A stretch of 64,000 bases of DNA from Chitinophagaceae bacterium (GCA_947447465.1 CANFKE010000001.1:148241-212240), one strand, 5' to 3'; counted from the stretch's first letter, positions 1 through 9,538 are shown. Numbers and translations: made by a program. Notes: generated by a model from the letters alone, not told the origin.

Positions 1-1341
1 TACCAATGTAGCCACAAAAGGTGCGGAAGAAGTGGCAGGGTCAAGACCCAGTCGCTTTAATATCATAGGGATCATAGAGCCACTAAGTGTACCCCACAAA
101 ACTATACCTACTAATGATAATGATACGGTGAGCGCTGTCAGATACCAGTAGTTGCCTGTTCCCGGCGCTCCCCATGCTCCCTTAATGCCATAATTGCTCC
201 AATGTAGTTGCTGCCATATAGCTATGCGGATGAAGCCTATTACCCCTAATATTAATCCAAGTGTAAGCCCCGACATGATCTCGCGGCGCATAACGTACCA
301 CCACTTACGAGTAGTAAATTCATTGAGTGCCATGGCGCGGATAATAAGCGTTGCTGCCTGCGATCCGCTGTTGCCACCGCTGGATATAATTAGTGGCACG
401 AACAGGGAGAGCACTATGGCCGCATCGAGCTCATCCTGAAAATGCCCCATGGCGGTAGCGGTAAGCATCTCACTGAGGAATAGAATGATGAGCCATACGG
501 CGCGTTTGCGGATAAGGGTGAAGAAAGGTGTTTTAACATACGGCAGGTCGAGCGATTCCAAACCACCGAACTGCTGCATGTCTTTAGTGTCCTTTTCTTC
601 AGCTACATCCATCACGTCATCGATGGTTACCACACCCATCACAATATTATTGCTGTTGGTAACCGGTATGGCCACGCGGTCGTACTCTTTGAACTTCTGG
701 ATGGCATTATCAATACTATCCTGAATGTCCAGTTTTACATAGAATCCATCCATTATGTCGGCAATGGTCTTGGAGCCTTCATTCAAGACCAGTCGGCGGA
801 TAGGGATCTCATCTATGAGTTTGCCATCATTATCAACAACAAAGATCACGTTAGCTGCAGGGGTATCGGTATAGAAGCGACGTATATGTTCACGTGCCTG
901 ACCAATGGTCCACTCTTTGCGTACTGTGGTGAATTTAGTATTGATCAGACGGGCTACACTTTTCTCAGGATAACCCAAAAGGTCATAAGTAGCCAGTCTG
1001 TTCTTATCGTCCAGCAGGTTCAGATACTCGGTTACCTCTATGCCATCTAATTCATCAAAGAACGAAACCCTGTCATTAGATGTTAGCGCATTAAGGAGAT
1101 TAGATATCTGCGGGCGAGGCATATCTTCAGTAACATCGCGTTGCAGTACGTGATTGAGGTGCGGGAATATCTTTATCTCAACATCTTCAGGAAGTGCCAG
1201 GAATGTGTGGACGGCATAATCATGAGGTAGGGTCTCTAATATCTTAGAAACCTCAGCAGCATAGTCATCGTCCTTGCTGTGTGCCAGCAGGTCGCTGAAA
1301 TCGCCCTCCAGAATTTTCTCCCTCAGGTCCTGAACCAACAT
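1..1341 (-). CDS. mgtE: Magnesium transporter MgtE (3' end outside the window)
   Basis: Reading the minus strand gives an open frame of 447 codons running off the window edge, close to the usual 450 residues of MgtE, so only the last helix is missing. The order is MgtE N domain (about 20-150), a CBS pair (about 155-260, with MGVVTIDDVMDV), then hydrophobic helices carrying the family signature GGNSGSQAAT near residue 323. MgtE is an inner-membrane Mg2+ channel whose cytoplasmic domains close the pore when Mg2+ is high. The ATG at 1341 starts MLVQDLREK; a TAATTTTG box lies 58 nt upstream, so the transcript would have a leader of about 50 nt. The family call is certain; the exact start is likely. 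Confidence 0.95.
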   Translation of the reverse strand, partial: MLVQDLREKILEGDFSDLLAHSKDDDYAAEVSKILETLPHDYAVHTFLALPEDVEIKIFPHLNHVLQRDVTEDMPRPQISNLLNALTSNDRVSFFDELDGIEVTEYLNLLDDKNRLATYDLLGYPEKSVARLINTKFTTVRKEWTIGQAREHIRRFYTDTPAANVIFVVDNDGKLIDEIPIRRLVLNEGSKTIADIMDGFYVKLDIQDSIDNAIQKFKEYDRVAIPVTNSNNIVMGVVTIDDVMDVAEEKDTKDMQQFGGLESLDLPYVKTPFFTLIRKRAVWLIILFLSEMLTATAMGHFQDELDAAIVLSLFVPLIISSGGNSGSQAATLIIRAMALNEFTTRKWWYVMRREIMSGLTLGLILGVIGFIRIAIWQQLHWSNYGIKGAWGAPGTGNYWYLTALTVSLSLVGIVLWGTLSGSMIPMILKRLGLDPATSSAPFVATLV

Positions 1342-1378
1342 TATCAGCTATCATTTTATTGATTTGTAAACAGGCAAT

Positions 1379-1398
1379 ACACCTACTTGCGCAGGTGT
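1379..1398 (-). promoter_or_regulatory. Small hairpin in the mgtE leader
   Basis: ACACCT and AGGTGT form a 6-bp stem with an 8-nt loop just downstream of the predicted mgtE -7 box (1400-1407). It would be the first structure in the transcript. No known Mg2+ riboswitch consensus is recognisable, so this is only a structural note. Confidence 0.3.
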
Positions 1399-1399
1399 G

Positions 1400-1407
1400 C
1401 AAAATTA
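1400..1407 (-). promoter_or_regulatory. Predicted -7 box of mgtE (TAATTTTG)
   Basis: Perfect match to the Bacteroidota -7 element TAnnTTTG on the minus strand, 58 nt before the mgtE start codon. I did not find a convincing -33 TTG element. Confidence 0.5.
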
Positions 1408-1496
1408 CCCTAAATTTTGTGGGTGGGAAATTTTATTTGGGTGGAGGGAGTTAACAAATAGCCATATTTTCGTATGTTGTTCATAATATTAGGCAT

Positions 1497-2090
1497 ATGA
1501 CAGTTAAAACGATCTTCGACCACCCAGATACAAAGATATTTGCTGTTACAAATAGCAGTTCGGATAACGAATTGGAATGGACAATTGAACCAACCCAACT
1601 TTTGCTGATTCCCGATCATGAAGGGGAATATATTGTTAAGGCAAAAAAGGTTTGCAGTAACAGGATCGAAGAATGTTATCTATTGATCATAACACCTGAG
1701 CGGATCGCAGAAACGGTTATCAAAAAAGGATTAACAGATGCTGCATGTACAGGTAGTATTTATGATGAAAATTGTTCTGTTATTCCTGTGGTTGGTGCCA
1801 GATGCTTTGGCGATTATAACCTTTATTATGCACAAGAAGATCCGCAGATTGGCATTGGTATTCTTAAAGAAAGTCTGGCTGTGTCAGAAAATGTTGAGAT
1901 CGTAGCGGAGGATCTGGGTTATATATTAAGGGATGAGGGCCAAATACAAGAAGCAATTACAGCGTTTGAGATCAGTGCAAAACGATCTCCGACTTCAGAA
2001 TTTATTTACTTGGAACTTGCCCAATTGTATGAGAAGTTAGGTAACAATGATAAGGCTGATGAATATCAAAAGAAATATGAAGCATGTTAA
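1497..2090 (+). CDS. Hypothetical protein with C-terminal TPR-like helices
   Basis: A 197-residue protein with no signal peptide or membrane segment. The first ~70 residues look like beta-strand-rich sequence. The middle part has four cysteines (CTGSIYDENC, ARC and others), and residues about 120-195 read as TPR-like helix pairs (GYILRDEGQIQEAITAFE, then LAQLYEKLGNNDKADEYQKKY). TPRs usually bind proteins; no enzymatic motif is visible. It stands alone between divergent mgtE and convergent mutL, with only 32 nt to mutL. I do not recognise the N-terminal family. The ORF is probably real because its codon use matches neighbours and its repeats are typical. Confidence 0.75.
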   Translation: MTVKTIFDHPDTKIFAVTNSSSDNELEWTIEPTQLLLIPDHEGEYIVKAKKVCSNRIEECYLLIITPERIAETVIKKGLTDAACTGSIYDENCSVIPVVGARCFGDYNLYYAQEDPQIGIGILKESLAVSENVEIVAEDLGYILRDEGQIQEAITAFEISAKRSPTSEFIYLELAQLYEKLGNNDKADEYQKKYEAC

Positions 2091-2122
2091 CACAATGCTT
2101 GCTGTGATATCAAATCAAGCCA

Positions 2123-3961
2123 TTATCCCAGCATCCCTTCCAGCATTTCCTTTTTGATCATTACAAATACTTTTCTGCCACCGGGGGTGTATTCGGGTTG
2201 GGTGCAGGCGAAGAGTTCGTCTATGAGTGCGCGTTGGCCTTCAGCCTGCATAATGGCGTGTTTGTTGCGGCTAAGGCGGCGGGCCATGTGGGCGAGCAAT
2301 AGCTCCGTGCGTTTACTAACTGCATCTGGCGCTTCGTGTTTCAGATGTTCTATTACCTCGTCGATCACGTTCTTTTCTTCACCGGTAGGCATGCCGCTTG
2401 GTAAGCCCTGCACCACAAAGGTATATTGGCCGAACGGTGCAATATCAAATCCTATGCGGGCAAGGTCGGGTAATACTTCATTCAACAACAAGGCATCCTG
2501 AGGGGCGAGCTCGTAAGAGGCAGGGAATAATACCTGCTGTGATGGTGCTGCCTGGTCGTTCCACTGTTCCAGCAGGCGCTCATACCATATCCGTTCCTGC
2601 GCTCTGCGGATGTGTATCAGCATCAGGCCGCTCTTTACAGTGGTCACCAGCATATCTCCATGTACCAGCAGCATATTACTGCTATCTTCAGCTTCATGGT
2701 TGCCGGCATACATGCTGCCTTGCGATGGTATAGTTTGAGTCTGATTTTCTTCAGGCGAAGAGGGTATAGGCGTTTGTGCTATTTCGTAGAGGCTTTTCCA
2801 CGCTTTCAGACTGTCTTTGCGTTCTACCACGTGTGCCTGATGGCTATCGGTAAATACATTGTACAGATAGCCTTTCTGGGTCTCCTCTCTTTTTGTTTCT
2901 GTTGCGGGTATTTGCACCGCAGATAACTGTTGTATCTCTGAGTTCAGAGAAAAGTCGAGAGAAGGGGCAATGTTATACCTGGCCAGTGCGTGCTTTACAG
3001 CAGCGTTGAGGTAGGCATACATCATCTGGTCGTCTTCAAACTTTACTTCCTGTTTGGTTGGGTGCACATTTACATCCACCCTGGCAGGGTCAACTTCAAG
3101 AAACAAGACATAAAAGGGGAATGATTCTTTTTCAATCAATCCTTCATAGGCCTTTACTACCGCATGATGCAGGTAGGGGTTACGAATAAAGCGATTGTTG
3201 ATAAAGAAGAATTGCATTCCACGGGTGCGGGTAGCCGCATCGGGTTTGCCTATAAAGCCCTGTATATTCAGCAGTTCAGTATTTTCCTCTACCGGCACCA
3301 GTTTCTTTTCGTAAGTGTTTCCCAGTAGTCCTACCACACGCTGCTTCAGGCTGCCTGCGGTAAGGTGGAACTGCTCTGTGCCATTATTGATGAGCCGGAA
3401 GCCAATGCCGGGATAGGCGAGTGCTACGCGGGTAAACTCATCGAGTATATGTCGGAATTCGGTGGTAGGGCTTTTTAAAAAGTGCCGGCGGGCAGGTACG
3501 TTGAAGAACAGGTTCTTGACACTTATGTTGGTGCCCACATTCATAGCGCAAGCCTCCTGTAGCTTCACTTCAGTGCCTTCTATCAGTATGCGGCTGCCCA
3601 CTTCACTACCTGCTTGTCGTGTCTTTAGTTCTACCTGTGTGACGGCCGCTATAGACGCCAGGGCTTCACCTCTGAAACCCATAGTCCGTATCTTGAACAG
3701 ATCATCTATGCTGCGTATCTTGGATGTGGCATGGCGCTCAAAGCTCATGCGAGCATCGGTAGGGCTCATCCCTTTCCCATTATCGATCACCTGTATCAGT
3801 TCCTTGCCCGAATCTTTGATGATGAGCTGTATTTCGGTAGCACCTGCATCTATGGCATTCTCCAGTAATTCTTTTACGGCAGATGCCGGGCGCTGTATCA
3901 CCTCACCCGCAGCTATCTGGTTGGCTATATGATCTGACAATAACTGGATAATGTCCGGCAC
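2123..3961 (-). CDS. mutL: DNA mismatch repair protein MutL
   Basis: About 612 residues from GTG at 3961. The GHKL ATPase comes first: ANQIAAGEVI with the motif I Glu/Asn, DNGKGM (motif II) and RTMGFRGEALASI (motif III). A transducer domain follows, then a C-terminal dimerisation domain from about residue 430. MutL links MutS mismatch recognition to strand removal. I prefer GTG 3961 over an ATG at 4033: homologous sequence begins at PDIIQLLSDHIANQ, and a TACCTTTG box (3985-3992) lies inside the extra 24 codons. The usual metal-binding DQHA-x2-E-x4-E motif of endonuclease MutLs is altered near residue 447 to HIRRAQERIWYE. It may be co-transcribed with the membrane protein upstream (80 nt gap). 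Confidence 0.95.
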   Translation of the reverse strand: MPDIIQLLSDHIANQIAAGEVIQRPASAVKELLENAIDAGATEIQLIIKDSGKELIQVIDNGKGMSPTDARMSFERHATSKIRSIDDLFKIRTMGFRGEALASIAAVTQVELKTRQAGSEVGSRILIEGTEVKLQEACAMNVGTNISVKNLFFNVPARRHFLKSPTTEFRHILDEFTRVALAYPGIGFRLINNGTEQFHLTAGSLKQRVVGLLGNTYEKKLVPVEENTELLNIQGFIGKPDAATRTRGMQFFFINNRFIRNPYLHHAVVKAYEGLIEKESFPFYVLFLEVDPARVDVNVHPTKQEVKFEDDQMMYAYLNAAVKHALARYNIAPSLDFSLNSEIQQLSAVQIPATETKREETQKGYLYNVFTDSHQAHVVERKDSLKAWKSLYEIAQTPIPSSPEENQTQTIPSQGSMYAGNHEAEDSSNMLLVHGDMLVTTVKSGLMLIHIRRAQERIWYERLLEQWNDQAAPSQQVLFPASYELAPQDALLLNEVLPDLARIGFDIAPFGQYTFVVQGLPSGMPTGEEKNVIDEVIEHLKHEAPDAVSKRTELLLAHMARRLSRNKHAIMQAEGQRALIDELFACTQPEYTPGGRKVFVMIKKEMLEGMLG

Positions 3962-3984
3962 GGTACTACTGATTTTTTGTGGCG

Positions 3985-3992
3985 CAAAGGTA
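3985..3992 (-). promoter_or_regulatory. Predicted -7 box of mutL (TACCTTTG)
   Basis: Perfect TAnnTTTG on the minus strand, 23 nt before the preferred GTG start. It argues against the longer reading that starts at 4033. Confidence 0.55.
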
Positions 3993-4041
3993 AGAATTAA
4001 TAATGGCTGAATAGCCTGTGGTTGAGGATACACTAAGGGTA

Positions 4042-5772
4042 TTATTTCTTTATGTAATACTCGTAGTCTTCATAGCCATCTCGCCATTTAATGTAAGATC
4101 CTTCAAGTATATGTGGTAAGGGCTCATCTTTTCGTTTGATATAATATGCTTCATTGCCTGTAGGGCATCGGTGCGCATTGGGATGGTCTTTTCTGAAGAG
4201 ATAGTAGGTAAAAAAGCATTCATCAGAAAAGGCAATTGTGGCGTTCTGTGGTATCCATGTCAGTTCATTCAAGTGTCCGGTATAAATGTCATTAACGTCG
4301 TTGTAGTAGATAAAGTGAGCAATGTCCCTGTGATCTGTCTTTATAAGATAGATGCCATAGCATAGCGCGGAAACGGAGATGGCAGTTGTCAGGGTGGCTT
4401 TTCTTATTGATGGCGAAGGTATTATTGATGTTGCTTTCTGTATCAGCACATAAAAGCTATATGCAATGATACCCATTGTAAGGCTGAAGTGAAGGACCAT
4501 GTTGCGCGTAAATGGTATGCGTCGCATATAGAGGGTGATGACTATAAAGACCAACCATAGCAGTACATAGAACAGCCCGATCAACTTTTGTTCTTTCTTT
4601 TTGAAAAAGAAAAGAGAGAGCGGAAGGAAAAACAACACAAAGTTGGGTACGCGGTCTTCGCCGAAGATCATGGAGAAGCAGCAATTGATAAAATACCTGA
4701 GGAGGTTACTGAAGTCCGGGAAAAATGCCTGCCATGTAGGGTATGCGGGTGTTACATATCGATTAGCGGTAAATGCGGGGATACCGGAAAAGCAAAATGC
4801 AGGTAAATACAGAAGGAATACGATAGCCACTACATAGAGCTGATATTTAAAGAACTGCCATTGTACCTTTCTGTCAAAGATGTTCAGGATGAGTATAAAG
4901 GCCAGCTGTGCCAGAAAATAATGCAGGAAGGTAGATAACATGGAAAAGCCTGCCATGCAACACAGCGCATTCAGCCGAAGCAGGTTCGCTTGCTTAGAAT
5001 GCAGATAGCACAGGAGAGAAACAAAAGATATCCATGCGCAGAGCAGTTGCAGTTCATATCCGCGGGCTTGTGCCGCTAATCCCCAGGTCATAAACTGCAA
5101 GGCTATGGGCAGCAGGCAGAGAAGAGCATAGAGTCGATTTTCTATTTTATGATACAACCAGTAAAATGCGGTCACAGTGACCCCGATGTAAGACATGAGC
5201 GAAAAGAGTCTGCCTGTACCAATGGTATGATGTATGCGGCCAAACAGGATATTGTTCAAAAAGTTGAAATAGATATGATTGTTGGGCAGCATGTAGTATG
5301 ATAGCGTTTGGAACGGATGTAGTTCTGCGCAATTGACAGCAGAGAATACCTCATCATAAGCAGGTGCTGCCAGGCTCCAGCTCCAAATGCCGGCGATCAG
5401 TGCTAAGGCCACTACAGCGCAAGTCCATATGGCACCCACAACAGATACCATAAATGGATGCGCTGCATTTTTATATCGCCTGATCTTACCTGTAAGGGAT
5501 AATGAAAAATAGAAGGCTACAGGCATTGCCGCAATTGCCAGAATATTACCCGTATTTTTTGTGTGCAGGGTAAAGAAATTATCCGACCAACTACCACTTT
5601 TATAAAAGCAAGAGTTTAAAGACAGGTACCATTTGGTTAATTGCTGATAGTCGGAAGTAAGATAGAATACACAAAAAAAGATGATCGAAGCCGTAAACAA
5701 CAAGCCTGCAAAACAGATAATTTTCTTCAGCGGAACAAGATCTATGGATATCTGTCTGTTGGCTATGATCAT
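4042..5772 (-). CDS. Polytopic membrane protein, GT-C glycosyltransferase-like
   Basis: A 576-residue protein with roughly ten to twelve hydrophobic helices. After the second or third helix the first large loop carries an acidic pair in PAYDEVFSAVN (D140-E141), where GT-C enzymes of the PMT/ArnT type keep their catalytic acidic residue. A periplasm-sized tail follows the last helix (ending YEDYEYYIKK). GT-C enzymes move sugars from lipid-linked donors. The resemblance is in topology and the acidic loop only, so function and substrate are inferred. It lies 59 nt downstream of the HAD gene and 80 nt before mutL on the same strand. Confidence 0.75.
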   Translation of the reverse strand: MIIANRQISIDLVPLKKIICFAGLLFTASIIFFCVFYLTSDYQQLTKWYLSLNSCFYKSGSWSDNFFTLHTKNTGNILAIAAMPVAFYFSLSLTGKIRRYKNAAHPFMVSVVGAIWTCAVVALALIAGIWSWSLAAPAYDEVFSAVNCAELHPFQTLSYYMLPNNHIYFNFLNNILFGRIHHTIGTGRLFSLMSYIGVTVTAFYWLYHKIENRLYALLCLLPIALQFMTWGLAAQARGYELQLLCAWISFVSLLCYLHSKQANLLRLNALCCMAGFSMLSTFLHYFLAQLAFILILNIFDRKVQWQFFKYQLYVVAIVFLLYLPAFCFSGIPAFTANRYVTPAYPTWQAFFPDFSNLLRYFINCCFSMIFGEDRVPNFVLFFLPLSLFFFKKKEQKLIGLFYVLLWLVFIVITLYMRRIPFTRNMVLHFSLTMGIIAYSFYVLIQKATSIIPSPSIRKATLTTAISVSALCYGIYLIKTDHRDIAHFIYYNDVNDIYTGHLNELTWIPQNATIAFSDECFFTYYLFRKDHPNAHRCPTGNEAYYIKRKDEPLPHILEGSYIKWRDGYEDYEYYIKK

Positions 5773-5831
5773 AAGGCCTTGAATTTACAGGCATGTAAAT
5801 ATAGCTACTACTTACAGCATTGAAGAATGAC

Positions 5832-6461
5832 CTATTGCAAACTCTTGAACACAGTATCTTCAATGGTCATGCCCTTTTCCAGATATATGGTCTGTATGCC
5901 CAGCTCTTTGGCGGTGGCTATGTGTTGCGGACTATCATCTATGAACAGTGTATCAGCAGGCTTAAAGCTGCATTCCTCAAGTATGCGTTCAAATATGTCT
6001 CTGTTGGGTTTGCGCATACCTACCCGATGAGAGAAATATACCCTGTCAAAGAACACACCAATATTAGGTATGCCCCTATCTGTCATCAGGATATTATTGA
6101 AAGTTTCTTCGTGGATCTCATTGGTGTTACTGAGCAATACCAGATCATAGTACAGTCTCAGTTGCTGCAGTAATTGGAGGCGCCTTACCGGGAAGTCGAG
6201 CAGCATGGCATTCCATGCATGGAGTATTTGCTCACTTGTCAGCGATACGTCTGATATTGTTTGTAATGCAGTAATAAATTCGTCCCGGCCTATCTTGCCG
6301 GTTTCCAGATCGTCAAACAAGGGTGTCTGTCCCAGTTGAGCATATAGCTCACCAAAATTGGCAATGCCGGCGTCAATAAATGCCTTTTCTGTAAGGTTAT
6401 AGTCAATATTGAGCAATACACCGCCCAGGTCGAAAATAATGTGTTTGATACCCTTGATCAC
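5832..6461 (-). CDS. HAD-superfamily phosphatase (YihX-like, subfamily IA)
   Basis: 209 residues, a typical length. Motif I is FDLGGVLLNID (nucleophile D11; the usual second Asp is replaced by Gly as in the DLGNV subgroup that includes YihX glucose-1-phosphatase). Motif II is LLSNTNE, the motif III lysine is in VGMRKPNRDIF, and motif IV is LFIDDSPQHIATA. The alpha-helical cap lies between motifs I and II. It is a cytoplasmic phosphatase of a small phosphorylated metabolite; the substrate cannot be read from sequence. It follows dapA by 16 nt, so the two are probably co-transcribed. Confidence 0.88.
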   Translation of the reverse strand: MIKGIKHIIFDLGGVLLNIDYNLTEKAFIDAGIANFGELYAQLGQTPLFDDLETGKIGRDEFITALQTISDVSLTSEQILHAWNAMLLDFPVRRLQLLQQLRLYYDLVLLSNTNEIHEETFNNILMTDRGIPNIGVFFDRVYFSHRVGMRKPNRDIFERILEECSFKPADTLFIDDSPQHIATAKELGIQTIYLEKGMTIEDTVFKSLQ

Positions 6462-6477
6462 GGTAATAGAAGTTGTT

Positions 6478-7371
6478 TTAAGCGTGCAGATGCGCCGTGG
6501 CTTTCATGAATTCCGCCAGTTTTTCGCCTGTGGCCTCACTTACCGGAACCAATGGCAGGCGCAATACGTTCTCGCAAATACCCGTTTTATGAAGTGCGTA
6601 CTTTACACCAGCCGGATTGCCCTCAACGAAAAGGAGGTCTATTCCCGTCAGTAATTTGTAATGGATCTTCCGTGCCTTATCAAATTTGTTGATCATGGTG
6701 AGGTTCACCATTTCCGTAAAGTCTGAAGGGCAGCAATTGGCAACAACAGATATTACTCCGTCCATGCCCAGTGCCATTTGCGCCAAGACAAGGTTGTCAT
6801 CTCCCGAAAGAATGATGAATGTATCAGGCGCATTCTGTATCAATTCCATGCACTGCACCATATTGCCCGATGCCTCTTTGATGCCTATGATATTCTTACA
6901 CTCATTAGCCAGCCTGATGACGGTAGAAGGCAACATATTAGTGCCTGTGCGGCCCGGCACATTATACAGCAGAATAGGTTTGTTGGTAGCATTGGCAACG
7001 GCCTTGAAATGCTGGAACATCCCTTCCTGAGTAGGTTTGTTATAATAAGGAACTACGCTGAGTATGGCTGCAACATTGCGCAGGTCAAATGTTTCCAACT
7101 GATTGATCACTTCCTGCGTATTGCTGCCGCCGATACCACAGACCACAGGAACGCGGTCGTCGGTGTATTTGATGATTGCAGCCAGTATTTCTTGTTTTTC
7201 AGTTGTTGAGAGCGTTGGCGTTTCTGCCGTAGTGCCCAGAGCAACCAAAAAATCAACCCCCCCCTTAATGACACTGTTCACGAGGTTTTCCAATGCAGGA
7301 AAGTCTATACTCCCGTTGTTCTGGAATGGAGTTACTAAAGCAACTCCGGTTCCTTTTAGTCTTTTAGTCAT
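6478..7371 (-). CDS. dapA: 4-hydroxy-tetrahydrodipicolinate synthase
   Basis: 297 residues, standard length. It condenses pyruvate with aspartate semialdehyde, the first step of the diaminopimelate/lysine branch, supplying peptidoglycan and lysine. The Schiff-base lysine is K165 in GIKEASGN. The catalytic Tyr is Y136 in LLYNVPGRTGT, with the GTTAETPTL loop at 46-54 and Y110 completing the triad. It lies downstream of accA (53 nt gap) and upstream of the HAD gene (16 nt), all on the minus strand. Confidence 0.97.
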   Translation of the reverse strand: MTKRLKGTGVALVTPFQNNGSIDFPALENLVNSVIKGGVDFLVALGTTAETPTLSTTEKQEILAAIIKYTDDRVPVVCGIGGSNTQEVINQLETFDLRNVAAILSVVPYYNKPTQEGMFQHFKAVANATNKPILLYNVPGRTGTNMLPSTVIRLANECKNIIGIKEASGNMVQCMELIQNAPDTFIILSGDDNLVLAQMALGMDGVISVVANCCPSDFTEMVNLTMINKFDKARKIHYKLLTGIDLLFVEGNPAGVKYALHKTGICENVLRLPLVPVSEATGEKLAEFMKATAHLHA

Positions 7372-7424
7372 TGTTACGATGTTTTGAACTTAACAGATAG
7401 GGGTGCAGATAAGGCTGCAGGTGA

Positions 7425-8378
7425 TTATACTTCGTCAAAGAAGCCCATTTTCGAAAACTTCTCTATCCTGTTGTTGATCCTTTCATCAGGTGTAAGTTTC
7501 GAGAGCTCATTGATCGATTCAATAAGGTATTCTTTAAGTGTTTCCGCCATAAGTTCCGGATTGGCATGTGCGCCGCCCAGTGGCTCAGGTACCACATCAT
7601 CCACAAGACCAAATCCACTCATGTCTATTGATGTCAGTTTCAGTTGTTCTGCAGCCTTTTCCTTGAAATTCCAGCTACGCCAGAGTATGGATGAGCAAGA
7701 TTCCGGAGAGATAACAGTGTACCATGTATTTTCAAGCATGGTCACCTTGTCGCCAACGCCTATACCCAGCGCACCACCCGATGCGCCTTCACCTATGATG
7801 ATGCAAATAACAGGCACCTTCATGTTTACCATCTCGAACAGATTACGAGCTATTGCTTCAGCCTGTCCGCGCTCTTCAGCTTCCAGTCCCGGGAAAGCAC
7901 CGGGAGTATCGATGAATGTAATGATCGGGCGATTGAATTTTTCAGCCAGCTTCATCAGTCGCAGGGCTTTACGATAACCTTCAGGATTAGCCATACCAAA
8001 GTTGCGCATTTGCCTCATTTTGGTATTGATACCCTTCTGCTGTCCCATCACCATTACCGGGTGGCCATTCAGTTCAGCCATACCGGCAACCATTGCCTTG
8101 TCATCTTTTACCTGACGGTCGCCATATAGTTCGGTGAAGTTGGTAAATATCTTCTCTATGTAGTATAAAGTATAAGGCCTTTCCGGATGACGGCTTACCT
8201 GCACACGCTGCCAAGGGGTAAGATTACTGTATATATCCATACGCGCTTTCTCTACAGCGGTCTCCATTTCCTTGATACTACCGGAAACGTCTACCTGGTT
8301 CTTAACAGAAAGTTCTTTAAGCTTGCTGATCTGCGTATATAGGTCTTCAATTGGTTTTTCGAAATCAAGGAATTGCAT
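7425..8378 (-). CDS. accA: Acetyl-CoA carboxylase carboxyltransferase subunit alpha
   Basis: 317 residues. Together with AccD it transfers the carboxyl group from biotin to acetyl-CoA, giving malonyl-CoA for fatty acid synthesis. Visible family features are [13 protein letters not shown], the crotonase-fold core [19 protein letters not shown] and the [18 protein letters not shown] oxyanion-hole segment. The N-terminal helices ([13 protein letters not shown]) are canonical. A TACTTTTG box lies 18 nt before the ATG. Confidence 0.97.
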   Translation of the reverse strand: MQFLDFEKPIEDLYTQISKLKELSVKNQVDVSGSIKEMETAVEKARMDIYSNLTPWQRVQVSRHPERPYTLYYIEKIFTNFTELYGDRQVKDDKAMVAGMAELNGHPVMVMGQQKGINTKMRQMRNFGMANPEGYRKALRLMKLAEKFNRPIITFIDTPGAFPGLEAEERGQAEAIARNLFEMVNMKVPVICIIIGEGASGGALGIGVGDKVTMLENTWYTVISPESCSSILWRSWNFKEKAAEQLKLTSIDMSGFGLVDDVVPEPLGGAHANPELMAETLKEYLIESINELSKLTPDERINNRIEKFSKMGFFDEV

Positions 8379-8396
8379 AAATAAATATTAGTTCTG

Positions 8397-8404
8397 CAAA
8401 AGTA
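8397..8404 (-). promoter_or_regulatory. Predicted -7 box of accA (TACTTTTG)
   Basis: Perfect TAnnTTTG on the minus strand, 18 nt before the accA start codon; probable promoter of accA-dapA-HAD. Confidence 0.5.
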
Positions 8405-8534
8405 AAGGTTTCTTAATAAAGGAGGGAATAGTATTATTTACTATTATTCATCTGATAAAATATCTGATACGGTTGTACAATCGCAAATATCAATGGTCTA
8501 AAGGTTTCTTATATGAGATGCCACAGCATACGCT

Positions 8535-8542
8535 TAACTTTG
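8535..8542 (+). promoter_or_regulatory. Predicted -7 box of the barrel protein gene (TAACTTTG)
   Basis: Perfect TAnnTTTG, 18 nt before the ATG at 8561. It lies inside the longer reading that starts at 8513 and so supports the shorter start. Confidence 0.5.
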
Positions 8543-8560
8543 ACATATAAAAATCAGATA

Positions 8561-9475
8561 ATGAAGAAACTAATATTACTATGTATTACCTGCACAATTG
8601 TGCACAGCATTGCTCAGGCACAGGAATTTTATACCCGTTTTGGTTTGGGTTACGCTTTTCCGCAGGCGGGGCAAACTATGGATGGTACGGCAACACCCTA
8701 TAACGGCAGCGCAAGCAACTCCACCATCAGCGGTACTAATTACACCTCTTATGATCTCAAAAAACTCTCATTTTCTTCTGGTGTGCACGGTGTGGCTGCC
8801 ATAGGGTACATGTTCAATAAGCATGTAGGTGTGGAAACATCACTTGATTATTTGCTGTCTGCCAAAGATTATACATTCACTTATCATAATATCAATATTT
8901 CAAATATCGCATCAGATGTAAATATTTTGCAACGAGCTAAAAATTGTCTTTTATTCACACCGGCACTAGTGTTGCAGTCTGAAGGTAAAAGAGCAAACTT
9001 ATATACTCGCTTGGGTATCGTGTTGCCCTTGAATACTAAGATCACTCAGGACCAGGTATTTACCAACCTGCCGGGAACAGGGGCAATTGAGAGCGATGAT
9101 TTTACATGGGAGATCAAAAACAAGTTCGCCCTCGGCTTCAGTGCCGCCGCAGGTGTCAGGTATCAGCTCAATAACAGGATGAAGTTATGGGGTGAAGTGA
9201 GCTTCCTGTCTCTGGCAGTTTATGCCAAAGAGGCCAACCTCACTGATGTTAGTGTTAATGGTCAGGGTGGATATCTGTCTCAGGTCCCGATGGATCAACG
9301 AAAGGTTGTGTACAGTAGTAATTTCACCAGTACGACCAATGATTACTACCATCAACCGGTATACTCACAACCTTTTAGCAACGTAACTGTGAATGTAGGC
9401 GTCTATTATGAAATGCATAGCAGGGGCGGTAGCAGACAAAAGGGAAGGAATGATGTAAAATACAGAAGACGATAA
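8561..9475 (+). CDS. Outer-membrane beta-barrel protein
   Basis: 304 residues from ATG 8561 (MKKLILLCITC), which begins a clear signal peptide cut after SIAQA. The mature part alternates amphipathic strands (YTRFGLGYAFP, HGVAAIGYMFNKHVGVET, NKFALGFSAAAGVRYQL, NVTVNVGVYYEM) as in small OmpA/OMP_b-brl barrels of Bacteroidota. A basic tail follows the last strand. Probably an outer-membrane protein of unknown role. It is monocistronic, ending at a strong terminator. Confidence 0.82.
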   Translation: MKKLILLCITCTIVHSIAQAQEFYTRFGLGYAFPQAGQTMDGTATPYNGSASNSTISGTNYTSYDLKKLSFSSGVHGVAAIGYMFNKHVGVETSLDYLLSAKDYTFTYHNINISNIASDVNILQRAKNCLLFTPALVLQSEGKRANLYTRLGIVLPLNTKITQDQVFTNLPGTGAIESDDFTWEIKNKFALGFSAAAGVRYQLNNRMKLWGEVSFLSLAVYAKEANLTDVSVNGQGGYLSQVPMDQRKVVYSSNFTSTTNDYYHQPVYSQPFSNVTVNVGVYYEMHSRGGSRQKGRNDVKYRRR

Positions 9476-9500
9476 ACAATTTGGTGTTAATAAGTATTTA

Positions 9501-9538
9501 ATAAGAACGGGGTTGACGATGGTCAACCCCGTTCTTAT
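9501..9538. terminator. Bidirectional intrinsic terminator
   Basis: A perfect 17-bp stem (ATAAGAACGGGGTTGAC and its complement) with a GATG loop lies between two convergent genes. A-rich and T-rich ends allow termination both ways. Confidence 0.85.

Noticed and set aside
2154..2926. Plus-strand ORFs opposite mutL
   Set aside because: Antisense shadows of a well-supported gene with no start signals of their own.
3962..4033. Extra 24-codon N-terminus of MutL
   Set aside because: It contains the promoter box and does not resemble MutL N-termini; the GTG at 3961 fits better.
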